Shown here: piece by piece, positions 7,383-14,379 of the stretch
Numbering within the stretch: the first letter of the stretch is position 1
Layout: each line of letters opens with the position of its first letter
Origin: Bacillota bacterium
Lineage (GTDB): Bacteria > Bacillota > Clostridia > Clostridiales > Clostridiaceae
DNA: 40,523 nt
Direction of reading: 5' to 3'
Assembly (NCBI GenBank): GCA_030706015.1
Contig: JAUZPI010000041.1
Location: 1 to 40,523, forward strand
Program-made: the position numbers and the translations under genes
The notes under the pieces: generated by a model
Seen by the model: only the letters and a program-made list of their open reading frames with translations
The model's database searches: none
Told to the model about the DNA's origin: nothing

Positions 7383-7545
7383 GTAATTTTATATTAACAG
7401 AGTGACAATCTAAAATTCTTGGATTTATCTTTAAATGCCATAAGTATGAGAAATCAGCTTGTTTTAAAAGATTGTCAAGCTACACCTGCGACACTAAGCC
7501 AACTGTGGCTAAGTGTCTCGGCGTCAGAAATTAGAAATTTTATAT
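7377..7545 (+). repeat. Gene-less cassette consisting of little more than an attC-like site (site 9)
   Basis: From the cut point at 7376 to the next right box, TTTATAT (7539-7545, first base changed from G), there are about 160 bp and no reading frame of note. The second part, about 7442-7545, is homologous to the sites at 4430 and 9611: AAGCTACACCTGCGACACTAAG, CTAAGTGTCTCGGCGTC and AAATTAG. The left box is degenerate. Confidence 0.55.
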
Positions 7546-7592
7546 GACATTTTAAATCTAATAAAGTATATGTTTGCAGGTAACATTTTTTA
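7539..7592 (+). repeat. Shared cassette leader
   Basis: The 50 bases after the attC right end (TATATGACATTTTAAATC, then ATATGTTTGCAGGTAACATTTTT) closely match the leaders at 531-584 and 3557-3608, although the three cassettes carry unrelated genes. Confidence 0.6.
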
Positions 7593-7657
7593 TTTAAATT
7601 ACATAATGCAGCGTTACATGTGCAAATTAAAACTAATTAACCAATGGAGGCGTATAA

Positions 7658-8464
7658 ATGGAAAAAGGAAAGTTAATTGGACAAGGTAGAACAGCAGAAG
7701 TATTTGAATTGGAACAAGATAAAATTTTGAAACTCTTCAGATCAGGTTTACCTAAAACGGTGATTGAAAAGGAATATGAAATCAGTGCCAGCATTTGTAA
7801 AAAGCTTGATTCAGTGCCGAAAGTTTATGAACTTTTAGAAATTGATAATAGAAGTGGTATTATATATGAAAGAATTAGCGGAAAAACTATGATGAAAGTA
7901 ATAGCAATTAAGCCATGGAGAGTAAAGAAAGAAGCACAACGATTAGCAGAATTACATAAGTCAATCCAGCGAAAAGTTGACTTTGAATTACCTAATTGTA
8001 AGACAAGACTAAAGGATAATATTTCAAAGACAGAATTATTAGAGGATGATGTAAAGGCTAGGTTGTATGAATATATTGATAGGCTTAAAGATGATAACAT
8101 ACTCTGTCATGGAGATTTCCATCCGGATAACATACTCATAACAAAAAATAAGGGAATAATAATTGATTGGATGACAGCAACTGAAGGGAATCAGTTAGCT
8201 GATATTGCAAGGACATCAGTAATGTTTAAATTTGGAGTTATCCCTAATAAAATGTTTATAGAAAGACAAATTATTAACTTTATTAGAAATAAGTTTTATT
8301 TAGAATATATAAAACATTATATAAAGATAACAGGAGCGAGTATTCAGCAAATTGAACAATGGGAACTACCTGTTGCGGCAGCACGACTCACTGAATGGAT
8401 ACCTCAAAATGAAAAAACAGCTTTATTAAAGTTTATTAAAATAAAAATGGGAGAAATAAAATAG
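7658..8464 (+). CDS. Aminoglycoside phosphotransferase (APH)-family kinase
   Basis: 268-residue protein with the APH / choline-kinase-like fold, which transfers phosphate from ATP to a small molecule. Visible: GQGRTAEVFEL (nucleotide-binding loop), IEKEYEISASI (helix C glutamate), IIYERISGKTM (hinge), the catalytic loop LCHGDFHPDNIL near residues 149-160 with the catalytic aspartate, and IIIDWMTATEGNQLADIART, the metal-binding DxD equivalent. The substrate need not be an aminoglycoside. RBS ATGGAGGCG precedes the ATG. It lies in a cassette that shares its leader with two others. Confidence 0.85.
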   Translation: MEKGKLIGQGRTAEVFELEQDKILKLFRSGLPKTVIEKEYEISASICKKLDSVPKVYELLEIDNRSGIIYERISGKTMMKVIAIKPWRVKKEAQRLAELHKSIQRKVDFELPNCKTRLKDNISKTELLEDDVKARLYEYIDRLKDDNILCHGDFHPDNILITKNKGIIIDWMTATEGNQLADIARTSVMFKFGVIPNKMFIERQIINFIRNKFYLEYIKHYIKITGASIQQIEQWELPVAAARLTEWIPQNEKTALLKFIKIKMGEIK

Positions 8465-8781
8465 AGTATACATTTTTAACGTCAGTAAGATGATGAATAT
8501 AGTGTCGGAGATTTTGTTGGATTAATTTTGAAGAATCAAGTAAGTTAGACATTATCAAGCCTTAGGAGTTAGCGGAATTATTATACTTAGGGCACAAGCA
8601 ACGCCAGCAAGACATTTCTTTTTTTCAAGGACTACATAACTTTTATTGTTGCTGTGGGCATGATGATGGATGATATGTATAATAATCATAAGAAATTAAA
8701 GTATAACGCACAGTTTAGAGGGTATCTCAAACAAAAAACTAAGGAATGGTCCTTAAGTGAAAAGTTATGGTAGATTCCTTC
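8465..8781 (+). other. Degraded inter-cassette stretch with a 37-residue reading frame
   Basis: A GTTAGCGGAA box near 8573 resembles the expected complement of TTCGCCTAAC at 8779-8788, so a small cassette may span about 8573-8782. Its only reading is 8660-8773 (MMMDDMYNNHKKLKYN... SEKLW), open upstream to 8591 without a start or RBS. It is probably a gene fragment. No function can be given. Confidence 0.35.
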
Positions 8782-8956
8782 GCCTAACAAAATGTTGCTG
8801 TCCGACTTGCTGGGATAGTACCAGGATTAGACAAGTATTAGATTAAGGTATATTTTTCAAATAAAAAGAATCTTGAACAGACGCCAAGGCACAATTCCAA
8901 ACCTAAGATAAGAGCTACCTATGGTTTGGAAACGTCGGTAGCACAGAACGTTAGGC
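8782..8956 (+). repeat. attC-like site 10
   Basis: Left box GCCTAAC (8782-8788) and right box GTTAGGC (8950-8956) pair 7 of 7. Inner pair GCTGTCCGAC / GTCGGTAGC pairs with a single bulge. A central hairpin has TCCAAACCTAAGATAAG opposite CCTATGGTTTGGA. 175 bp. Confidence 0.8.
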
Positions 8957-9000
8957 GGATTTTGAAATGCTTTATTAATAAAAATTGGAGGTTAGATTTT

Positions 9001-9507
9001 ATGGGGTTAATTGGACAATACATGATGATTAATAATCAAACATTTAAGAGTTTAGTTGATTTAGAAAATGATGATTTAATTGAGATGATTGAAGATCTTA
9101 GTGAAGATGAGAAAAATGAAATATATGATATAGATAAGCTTTGGGACGGACTTCACTTTTTTCTTACAGGAATATCAGCATGTCAACCAATAGAGGGAAA
9201 CAAATTAAGTGAAGCTATTGTTGGTGTTAAGGTATTTAATAATGATGAAGATGCTGACTTTATAGCCTATACTATGAGTGAGTATTTGCATGAAATCGTA
9301 ACAGCTTTAAGCAATGTAGATATTGAAAAGTTAAGACTTAATTTCGGCTTATCAAAATTTAGAAAAGCAAAAATTTATCCTGATATTTGGAGAGATAAGG
9401 ATAAGGAAAGTTTATTTGATGAACTTATGCAAGAATATAAAAAAATACTTAATTTCTATACGAAAGCGTTAGAAAGAAAGGCTCATGTCATAGTAAGCAT
9501 ATACTAA
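9001..9507 (+). CDS. DUF1877 (YfbM-like) family protein
   Basis: 168 residues with the YfbM/DUF1877 layout: MGLIGQYMMINNQTFKSLVD at the N-terminus, then DIDKLWDGLHFFLTG (the family's D-x-x-K-x-W-x-G-L-H-F-L-L-T-G motif), and a later segment on control of 'yes/no' partner binding that is unassigned. The biochemical role of the family is unknown; members often occur near toxin or immunity genes. The start at 9001 follows TTGGAGG; the in-frame ATG at 8926 lies inside the attC site and is rejected. Single gene of its cassette. Confidence 0.85.
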   Translation: MGLIGQYMMINNQTFKSLVDLENDDLIEMIEDLSEDEKNEIYDIDKLWDGLHFFLTGISACQPIEGNKLSEAIVGVKVFNNDEDADFIAYTMSEYLHEIVTALSNVDIEKLRLNFGLSKFRKAKIYPDIWRDKDKESLFDELMQEYKKILNFYTKALERKAHVIVSIY

Positions 9508-9610
9508 GTGTTTAGGGAAATTGATGTGTTAACAACAGCATTTATTGATATAATAACAGGCTATTTGAATAGGGTTAATATAAATTTTCTAGTGTGGTGG
9601 TGCGAGCATC

Positions 9611-9722
9611 CACTAACAAAAAAATCCGTGTAGCTTGTCTTGAAAAGATAGCCAAGCTACACCTGCGACACTAGGCCAAGTCTGGTTGAGTGTCTCGGCG
9701 TCGGAAATTTGGAATGTTATAC
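9611..9722 (+). repeat. attC-like site 11
   Basis: Left box CACTAAC (9611-9617), right box GTTATAC (9716-9722). The arms GTAGCTTGTCTTG / ATAGCCAAGCTAC and GCGACACTAGGCC / GAGTGTCTCGGCG fold as in sites 4 and 9. AGCATCC just upstream partly complements GGCGGAT after the right box of site 10. Confidence 0.75.
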
Positions 9723-9774
9723 TGAATAATCTGTTTGATGAAAAGAGGTAATTGAAGAAAGAGTAAGTAAGAAC

Positions 9775-10167
9775 ATGAATACAGTCAGAAGACTATTTGT
9801 AATTGGCGTTATAATATTGGTTTTAGCTTTGGTTTTAGGGTTGATTGGAAAAATATTATCTAATACTATGGAAATAGCGTCTCACAATTTAAAAGGAGCT
9901 TCAGGTAATACCGTATATATATCGGAAGATGGACATAAAGAAGCAGTTTATGATGTTAATGGAAATTTAGTAACAGACCCTATCAACATGGGAAGTTATA
10001 ATAATTATTATTATAAAGAATACCCCTATAGGCATTTTTTCTTTGATACAGTGCCTTGGATATTTTGGGGTAATGCAAAGAATGATAATTCGACAGTGAA
10101 AGAAAGAATTGTTGGTTTTAATATGGACTTCAATAGAGGTGTTAGAATAACATTTAAACTAGAATAG
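9775..10167 (+). CDS. Membrane-anchored hypothetical protein
   Basis: 130 residues. Residues 6-28 (LFVIGVIILVLALVLGLIGKI) form one transmembrane helix with a short positive N-terminus, so the rest is probably outside the cell. The outer part has NTVYISEDGHKEAVYDVNGNLVTDP, which resembles small beta-rich proteins with a V-Y-D-x-N-G-N-L-V repeat, and a tyrosine-rich NNYYYKEYPYRHFFF stretch. No cleavage site is evident. The RBS is weak (GAAAGAGTAAG). Family not recognised. Single gene of its cassette. Confidence 0.65.
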   Translation: MNTVRRLFVIGVIILVLALVLGLIGKILSNTMEIASHNLKGASGNTVYISEDGHKEAVYDVNGNLVTDPINMGSYNNYYYKEYPYRHFFFDTVPWIFWGNAKNDNSTVKERIVGFNMDFNRGVRITFKLE

Positions 10168-10176
10168 AATAACTAC

Positions 10177-10202
10177 GTATAAACGACATTAATACGTTAT
10201 AT
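10177..10202 (+). repeat. Minimal attC relic (site 11b)
   Basis: GTATAAAC and GTTATAT enclose only about twelve bases. The left box complements GTTATAC opening this cassette at 9716 with one extra base. The inner arms of a normal site are missing, so I infer an internal deletion. Confidence 0.4.
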
Positions 10203-10276
10203 GAAATATACTCAAACAAAGTGGAACTAATAAAGGGTATTAATATGATTTTAAAACTATGAGTTAGGAGAGAAAC

Positions 10277-10882
10277 ATGGATAGTAATGAAATACATGAA
10301 CTCATAAAAAATTTGAAATGGAGTACTTCGGAAAATTTGAGGAATGATGCTGTAAAAAGGCTAACTAATATTGAGGAATCTGAATTACATATGTTGCTAC
10401 AGCCGATTTCAAAAAGTTATTGGGAAAATGCAGCCATCGTCTTAAAGAAAATTGGATACCCTAGGGTTAAATCAGTGATTCCTGGTCTCTTAGAATGGAT
10501 TCAGGATATAAATTGGCCTGGAGCTCAGCACATAATAGAAGTATTGGCTACTGTAGATTCAGAAGCAATTACATATGTAAGGGAAGTATTTAAATCAGGA
10601 GATGGTATTTGGATAAAATGGTTGTTATCTGAAGTCATTAGCAAATGGAGTATAGAGTTAATAAATGAAATTAAAGGTGATTTGTTAAACTTAGCAAATG
10701 CCTTGGATTATAATCTAATAATTGAGGATGTCGATATACAATCAATGAAATTACTTTATGAAAGTAGGATTATGACGACGGAAGAAATATCAAATATTAT
10801 TGAAAGAAAAAAGGGGATGTATAGGCAACTATTGGAAGGACTTCAGGAATTAAGTGACCTAGTAAATAGAAGTGAAAACTAA
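10277..10882 (+). CDS. DUF5071-like helical-repeat protein
   Basis: 201 residues, nearly all helix. The segment from about residue 45 (YWENAAIVLKKIGYPRVKSV, IPGLLEWIQDINWPGAQHI) matches the DUF5071 pattern, in which a W-x-x-A helix is followed by P-x-L-L-x-W-L-Q-D-x-N-W-P. This is an ARM/HEAT-like fold seen in putative immunity proteins. The C-terminal third (TTEEISNIIERKKGMYRQ) extends past the usual domain. RBS GGAGAG precedes the ATG. Role unknown; immunity is only a guess from the family. Confidence 0.8.
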   Translation: MDSNEIHELIKNLKWSTSENLRNDAVKRLTNIEESELHMLLQPISKSYWENAAIVLKKIGYPRVKSVIPGLLEWIQDINWPGAQHIIEVLATVDSEAITYVREVFKSGDGIWIKWLLSEVISKWSIELINEIKGDLLNLANALDYNLIIEDVDIQSMKLLYESRIMTTEEISNIIERKKGMYRQLLEGLQELSDLVNRSEN

Positions 10883-10888
10883 TTAAGA

Positions 10889-10983
10889 TGAGCCAAAGCA
10901 CATTCCTTCACCGGTGCAAGCGCAGCCAAGGGGTATTCCTCTGGGGTCTGATTCAGGAACACCAGCAATCAGAATCGTTATCG
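10889..10983 (+). repeat. attC-like site 12, right half only
   Basis: AGCCAAAGCACATTCCTTCA, GGTGCAAGCGCAGCCAAGG and TTCAGGAACACCAGC match the right arms of sites 5, 7 and 8. Right box GTTATCG is at 10977-10983. The left half is missing directly behind the stop codon of the DUF5071-like gene. Confidence 0.6.
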
Positions 10984-11099
10984 GGAACAAAATACTAAGG
11001 TGAGTTTAGTCTAGTAAACGACAAGGGGGCTAGTGTATAATTAAAATACAAAATATTGAGACGTATGTAGAGGATAAAAGTGAATTTGAGGATTGTATA

Positions 11100-11513
11100 A
11101 TGAAAGAGAATTTATTAGAGGAAATTTATAGACAAGTTAATGTTAATAAAAAAACTCTTCCACTTATATCTTTGGAGCTGTTTTTTGAAGGAAACGATGA
11201 TATTGGTTCTATAGGGTGCAACCTGCTTGATCATCCTGGAACCGAAAAATTCTATTCAGTCCTAAAAAATATAAAGGATAAAGACTAGGTACAGGATGTA
11301 TTGATTGAAATAATGGAGTATGACGAAGATGAAAGTATGTGGCCTTTCTCAGAAAGAGTATATATTTTAACATCTGCAAGTATAGAAGAAGTAAGCGATT
11401 GGGTAGACGAATTAGAAGTAGATGAAATTGGCGAAGGGTATGAATATGGCAGACCGATAGCTGCACCAAATTTAAAGGACGGATATAGTGTTTATTCATT
11501 ATGGTGGGATTAG
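11100..11513 (+). pseudogene. Conserved hypothetical gene split by an in-frame amber codon
   Basis: From the ATG at 11100 the frame gives 62 residues (LPLISLELFFEGNDDIGSIG, LLDHPGTEKFYSVLKNIKDKD), meets TAG at 11286-11288, and continues in the same frame as VQDVLIEIMEYDEDESMWPF, SERVYILTSAS and KDGYSVYSLWWD to 11513. The two parts read as one ordinary protein of about 137 residues; the family is conserved in Firmicutes as far as I recall, with unknown function. RBS TTGAGG is well placed. A one-base change to TAG is the simplest reading; read-through cannot be excluded. Confidence 0.65.
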
Positions 11514-11608
11514 TCCTAAATAAATTTATATAAATACATAATTTTAAAGGAAATGAGATAAAAGATTCTGGTGACTATATTAGAATCAAGTCACTTTGGT
11601 ATACTAAT

Positions 11609-12118
11609 TTGAATAATAAAAATAGACTTGAGATTCTACCTTTTGGTGAATTCGATATAAATGACACTAGAGTAATGGGGAAGTACTTATACTTTATTAA
11701 GATTACTGATAAAGACAATGATGGATTATTGAAGGATGATTATTATAGCGGAGATATTTATAGAATTAACCTCAAAGATTTTAATTTGGAATTTTGTTGC
11801 AATACAGTTCCATATATTTTCCATGGATTTGAAGCAGCATCCGAAAGATATATTGTTTTTCGCTCAGAAGACCGAATTTTGGATACTACTGAAATTGTAT
11901 TTTATGATTTGGAGGATAAGAAGAAAGCAGTTCTTACAAACTCTTGGGATACGGATGAGATGGATTACAGATTTATACTCGATGAAAATCAAAATCCAAA
12001 ATATATATTAATTAAAAAATTCATCTTTGACGGAGAAATAAGTTCTGATAAAAATAAGTTAATGTGTTTTGAGTGGAATAATTTTTTGAGAAAATTAGGA
12101 TGGGATGAGCTAAAGTAG
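11609..12118 (+). CDS. Hypothetical protein, start uncertain
   Basis: At least 169 residues, beta-rich: KYLYFIKITDKDNDG, GDIYRINLKDFN, YIVFRSEDR, EIVFYDLEDKK and KNKLMCFEWN, which looks like blades of a propeller-type or WD-like protein. The TTG at 11609 has no RBS. The frame stays open to 11534 with sensible sequence (DSGDYIRIKSLWYTN), so the true N-terminus may be upstream and damaged. The gene ends right before the attC left box at 12125. Confidence 0.5.
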   Translation: MNNKNRLEILPFGEFDINDTRVMGKYLYFIKITDKDNDGLLKDDYYSGDIYRINLKDFNLEFCCNTVPYIFHGFEAASERYIVFRSEDRILDTTEIVFYDLEDKKKAVLTNSWDTDEMDYRFILDENQNPKYILIKKFIFDGEISSDKNKLMCFEWNNFLRKLGWDELK

Positions 12119-12124
12119 TACGTC

Positions 12125-12175
12125 GATTAACAAAACATTTAAGTCCGCTTTGGCCAATTAGGGTCAAGCCTTCGA
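12125..12175 (+). repeat. attC-like site 13, left half only
   Basis: Box GATTAAC (12125-12131) followed by AAAACATTTAAGTCCGCTTTGGCC as in sites 6 and 7. It complements the opening GTTATCG of this cassette (10977) with one base inserted. No right half is seen. Confidence 0.55.
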
Positions 12176-12225
12176 AATATATCAATTCGAGATAAAAGTA
12201 ATTTTAAGGAAAAGAGGGGGAAAAG

Positions 12226-12459
12226 ATGATACCACTAGGAAATGCACTTATTCTTTTAGCACTTGTAATGGCTCTATTTTTAGCTGTTATTGCAATAATA
12301 CGAGGATATAAAGGTATGAAGATGAGCAAACGTTTTGATACATCTAATAAAAAAGTAAAAGTTGGTTTTTGGTTGCTTTCAGCTATACATATGTGGGTGG
12401 GGATTTTAATAACCTTGTGTTATTTGATTGCAGGAGTATTGATTTTGAATAAATTATAA
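12226..12459 (+). CDS. Small membrane protein (pair, first)
   Basis: 77 residues with two transmembrane helices: residues 4-26 (LGNALILLALVMALFLAVIA) and about 47-73 (GFWLLSAIHMWVGILITLCY), joined by a basic loop (RGYKGMKMSKRFD). RBS AGAGGGGG precedes the ATG. The next gene starts 13 bases after its stop, so the two are likely one operon. Function not recognised. Confidence 0.65.
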   Translation: MIPLGNALILLALVMALFLAVIAIIRGYKGMKMSKRFDTSNKKVKVGFWLLSAIHMWVGILITLCYLIAGVLILNKL

Positions 12460-12472
12460 GGGATGTGATCTG

Positions 12473-12736
12473 ATGGGATTTTTAATTTTTCTACCGTTTA
12501 TTGCGGCTATAATTGGAATTATAATTGCTCTTATTTGTTTTATAGGAATATGTCTGATAATTATCGGTGGTACAGGCATAGCAATGAACAAAATATACTT
12601 GAAACAAATGAAAACAAAAAATAGTATATCAAAACCTTTATTTAATACAAGCTCAATAATTTTAGGAATTATATTTATGTTATTCCCTTTAGGATATGTT
12701 TTATTTGGGATTATTTCTTCGTTACTATCAAAATAA
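12473..12736 (+). CDS. Small membrane protein (pair, second)
   Basis: 87 residues, very hydrophobic. One long or two tight helices at residues 2-38 (LIFLPFIAAIIGIIIALICF and onward) and another at 60-84 (IILGIIFMLFPLGYVLFGII), with a basic hinge KIYLKQMKTKN between. RBS GGGATGTG. It has a plan similar to the preceding gene and they may form one membrane complex. Function not recognised. Confidence 0.6.
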   Translation: MGFLIFLPFIAAIIGIIIALICFIGICLIIIGGTGIAMNKIYLKQMKTKNSISKPLFNTSSIILGIIFMLFPLGYVLFGIISSLLSK

Positions 12737-13047
12737 ATATATAAGTATCGTTTATAGTATAAGCATAATCTACAGTAAACTTAATATGCAAAATACATAA
12801 TTTATGCATCTTGTGTTTTTACTGATGTAAAATACTATAACAATGTAAGATAGTAAAGATTAATTAAGGTTGAGAAAGATGGATAAAAATTGAGTTAAGA
12901 AGAATTAATAGACTTGACAACAAAAATATGTAATGTTAGCGTCAATGAAAGCGAAATTGATGAATTGAAGTTACATTATGCAAAGTAGCAATTGTAGATA
13001 GTTGTGTAATAAGAATATATTGAGCAAATCATTTTGGGAGTGATAAA
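12737..13047 (+). pseudogene. Gap with a remnant of a small immunity-like gene
   Basis: Around 12880-12990 the text MDKN, a frameshift, then EELIDLTTKICNVSVNESEI and DELKLHYAK ends in TAG at about 12988. The pattern 'S-K-E-E-L-I-x-L-x-x-K-I-x-N-x-x-x-x-E-x-E-I-D-E-L' is that of the colicin/pyocin immunity family found also in Firmicutes, whose C-terminal half is missing here. Frameshift and truncation make it a pseudogene. The rest of the gap shows nothing else. Confidence 0.35.
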
Positions 13048-13377
13048 ATGAATGAAAATAGGATTTGGGCACTTAGTGAGATTTATTCAGGCGAAAGCAC
13101 ACGGATAGTGAATGGATTATTATCTTTAGCGTTTTATGATGATGATTATGAGTTTGTTGAAAATCTATGTATTGAATATAGCAACCATTTTGATGATCGG
13201 GTTAGAGGTTTGGCAATTTTGTGTTTTGGACATTTAGCAAGAATACATGGTAAGTTGCATATAGATAGGGTTGCTCCTATTGTAAAAGGAGCACTAAAAG
13301 ATAAAAGTGAGTATGTTAGAGGACAGGCTATATGTGCAAAAGATGATATTAATTTTTTCCTAAAGATCGAAATTTAA
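13048..13377 (+). CDS. HEAT-repeat protein
   Basis: 109 residues of helix pairs: IVNGLLSLAFYDDDYEFVEN, YSNHFDDRVRGLAILCFGHL and IVKGALKDKSEYVRGQAICA, the last two with the D-x-x-V-R-x-x-A signature of HEAT repeats. Such small HEAT proteins often sit beside polymorphic toxins, and an immunity role is possible but unproven. RBS GGGAGTG precedes the ATG. No toxin gene is next to it. Confidence 0.75.
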   Translation: MNENRIWALSEIYSGESTRIVNGLLSLAFYDDDYEFVENLCIEYSNHFDDRVRGLAILCFGHLARIHGKLHIDRVAPIVKGALKDKSEYVRGQAICAKDDINFFLKIEI

Positions 13378-13609
13378 TATAAGACATTGCAGAGAGCTTA
13401 AATGGGTATCATTCTCATTTTTAAATTATTACCTAAAGGAAAGAAAAGAGCATTTTAAGCTTTTATAGATTCGATATCGAAATTTTTCATTACTTAATAA
13501 TCAAAAATAAATTTATTACCTAACTTTGGAAAAGTGTTTTAAGTTATTAAGTTAATACAAATTACTATGAAGAAGCTTCATACAGCTAGATAACAAAATT
13601 TTGCCGTCC

Positions 13610-13631
13610 GCCTTGTTGGAAGGCTCTTTTT
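13610..13631 (+). terminator. Terminator hairpin inside attC-like site 14
   Basis: GCCTT / AAGGC with a 5-base loop followed by TCTTTTTAT. Confidence 0.55.
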
Positions 13632-13657
13632 ATATAGAAGTATGTAAGTTTATGGTT

Positions 13658-13663
13658 TATAAT
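13658..13663 (+). promoter_or_regulatory. Recurrent promoter-like box inside attC-like site 14
   Basis: TATAAT within TATGTAAGTTTATGG / TTTATAATCAATATATAGG, almost identical to 6477. It would serve the gene at 13878. Confidence 0.5.
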
Positions 13664-13877
13664 CAATATATAGGTTGTGAATAAAGCTATCGCCAAGGTA
13701 CATACCTTTACTGATATAAGCACGCTCAAGTATATTCCTTTGAGATGAAGGTGGAGATGACTTATCTGAGAAGTAAAGTGTTCAATCAAAATACTAAATT
13801 TTATGAATTAAAGTTCCTTTTATTGAAAGATAGAACCAATAACTAATGAATTACCGTAATTAAAGGGGGATAAAAGT

Positions 13878-14333
13878 ATGTGTATGATGCTTTATACAGC
13901 TTCAGACGTAAAGCTTCCGTTAGTTCCGGCTGGTCAGCAGGATTATCAGCCTATTTATGTAGATGAATTAAGTGAATATAATTTAGATGTCAAAAAACAA
14001 TTCACAAAAAAATATGTTTATTACATTGGCTCGTATCAAGGATGTGGTTGCGGATTTTCATATGGACAATATGATATTGAAGATAAAGAAGTTAATGAAT
14101 CCTTCATAGAGATATTTAATGCTGAACAGGAGAAAAGAAAAAGATCTGTCAGGGAGTTATTTAATTATATAACTAACAATCTAAAAAATGTTAGTGAAAT
14201 TGAATTGTATTCTTGTTGGGCAGGCAATGAGAAGAATACTTCAAAGCATAAATTACACATCAGTTTAGCAAATTTATCATTACCAAATAAATTTAGTTTT
14301 GAGGAAGACCAGTTAATTATAGTTCATAAATAA
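13878..14333 (+). CDS. Conserved hypothetical protein with CxCGF motif
   Basis: 151 residues. It begins MCMMLYTASDVKLPLVP and has a central YVYYIGSYQGCGCGFSYGQ, where the clustered cysteines may bind metal, then a helical EQEKRKRSVRELFNYI and ELYSCWAGNE. I recall this pattern in conserved Firmicutes proteins of unknown function. RBS AAAGGGGG precedes the ATG. It is followed after 46 bases by the endonuclease V-like gene. Confidence 0.65.
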   Translation: MCMMLYTASDVKLPLVPAGQQDYQPIYVDELSEYNLDVKKQFTKKYVYYIGSYQGCGCGFSYGQYDIEDKEVNESFIEIFNAEQEKRKRSVRELFNYITNNLKNVSEIELYSCWAGNEKNTSKHKLHISLANLSLPNKFSFEEDQLIIVHK

Positions 14334-14379
14334 AAAAATATAAAAATTGGGATACAAAGATTCTAGTGAGGGAGTATTA

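Larger units (their letters stand above)
531..13767 (+). mobile_element. Integron-type gene cassette array (attC cluster without an integrase in view)
   Basis: About fourteen attC-like elements, several partial, separate single genes that all point the same way. Complementary cassette ends, read as the box opening each cassette against the box before the next site: 531 vs 1959 (8/8), 2051 vs 2704 (9/9), 2812 vs 3469 (5/7), 3557 vs 4430 (7/7 and extended to 16 of 20), 5425 vs 6117 (8/9), 6578 vs 7222 (10/10). Pairs differ from one another, as expected when each cassette was a separate circle; a dispersed repeat would show one constant sequence. Inner L boxes also pair, for example GTATGAC with GTCATAC in the 1959 element. 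No tyrosine recombinase gene is present, so mobility today cannot be shown. Boundaries beyond about 12.1 kb are degenerate. Confidence 0.8.
13588..13767 (+). repeat. attC-like site 14, carrying the terminator and promoter-like module
   Basis: Left box AGATAAC (13588-13594) and right box CTTATCT (13761-13767) pair 6 of 7. It is homologous through its whole length to site 7, including the internal hairpin, the TATAAT block and the GCCAAGGTACAT arm. It is the last recognisable complete site. Confidence 0.65.

Noticed and set aside
1959..9722. CRISPR array
   Set aside because: Repeats are long, imperfect and 0.5-1.5 kb apart, with genes between; no spacers and no cas genes.
1959..9722. REP/MITE-type dispersed repeats as the sole explanation
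   Set aside because: The end boxes vary from site to site in step with the opposite end of the same cassette, which a constant mobile repeat would not do. The copying of inner arms by a MITE cannot be fully excluded without a genome search.
11736..12011. 91-residue + strand frame
   Set aside because: Lies inside the gene at 11609 in another frame, which has the better protein character.
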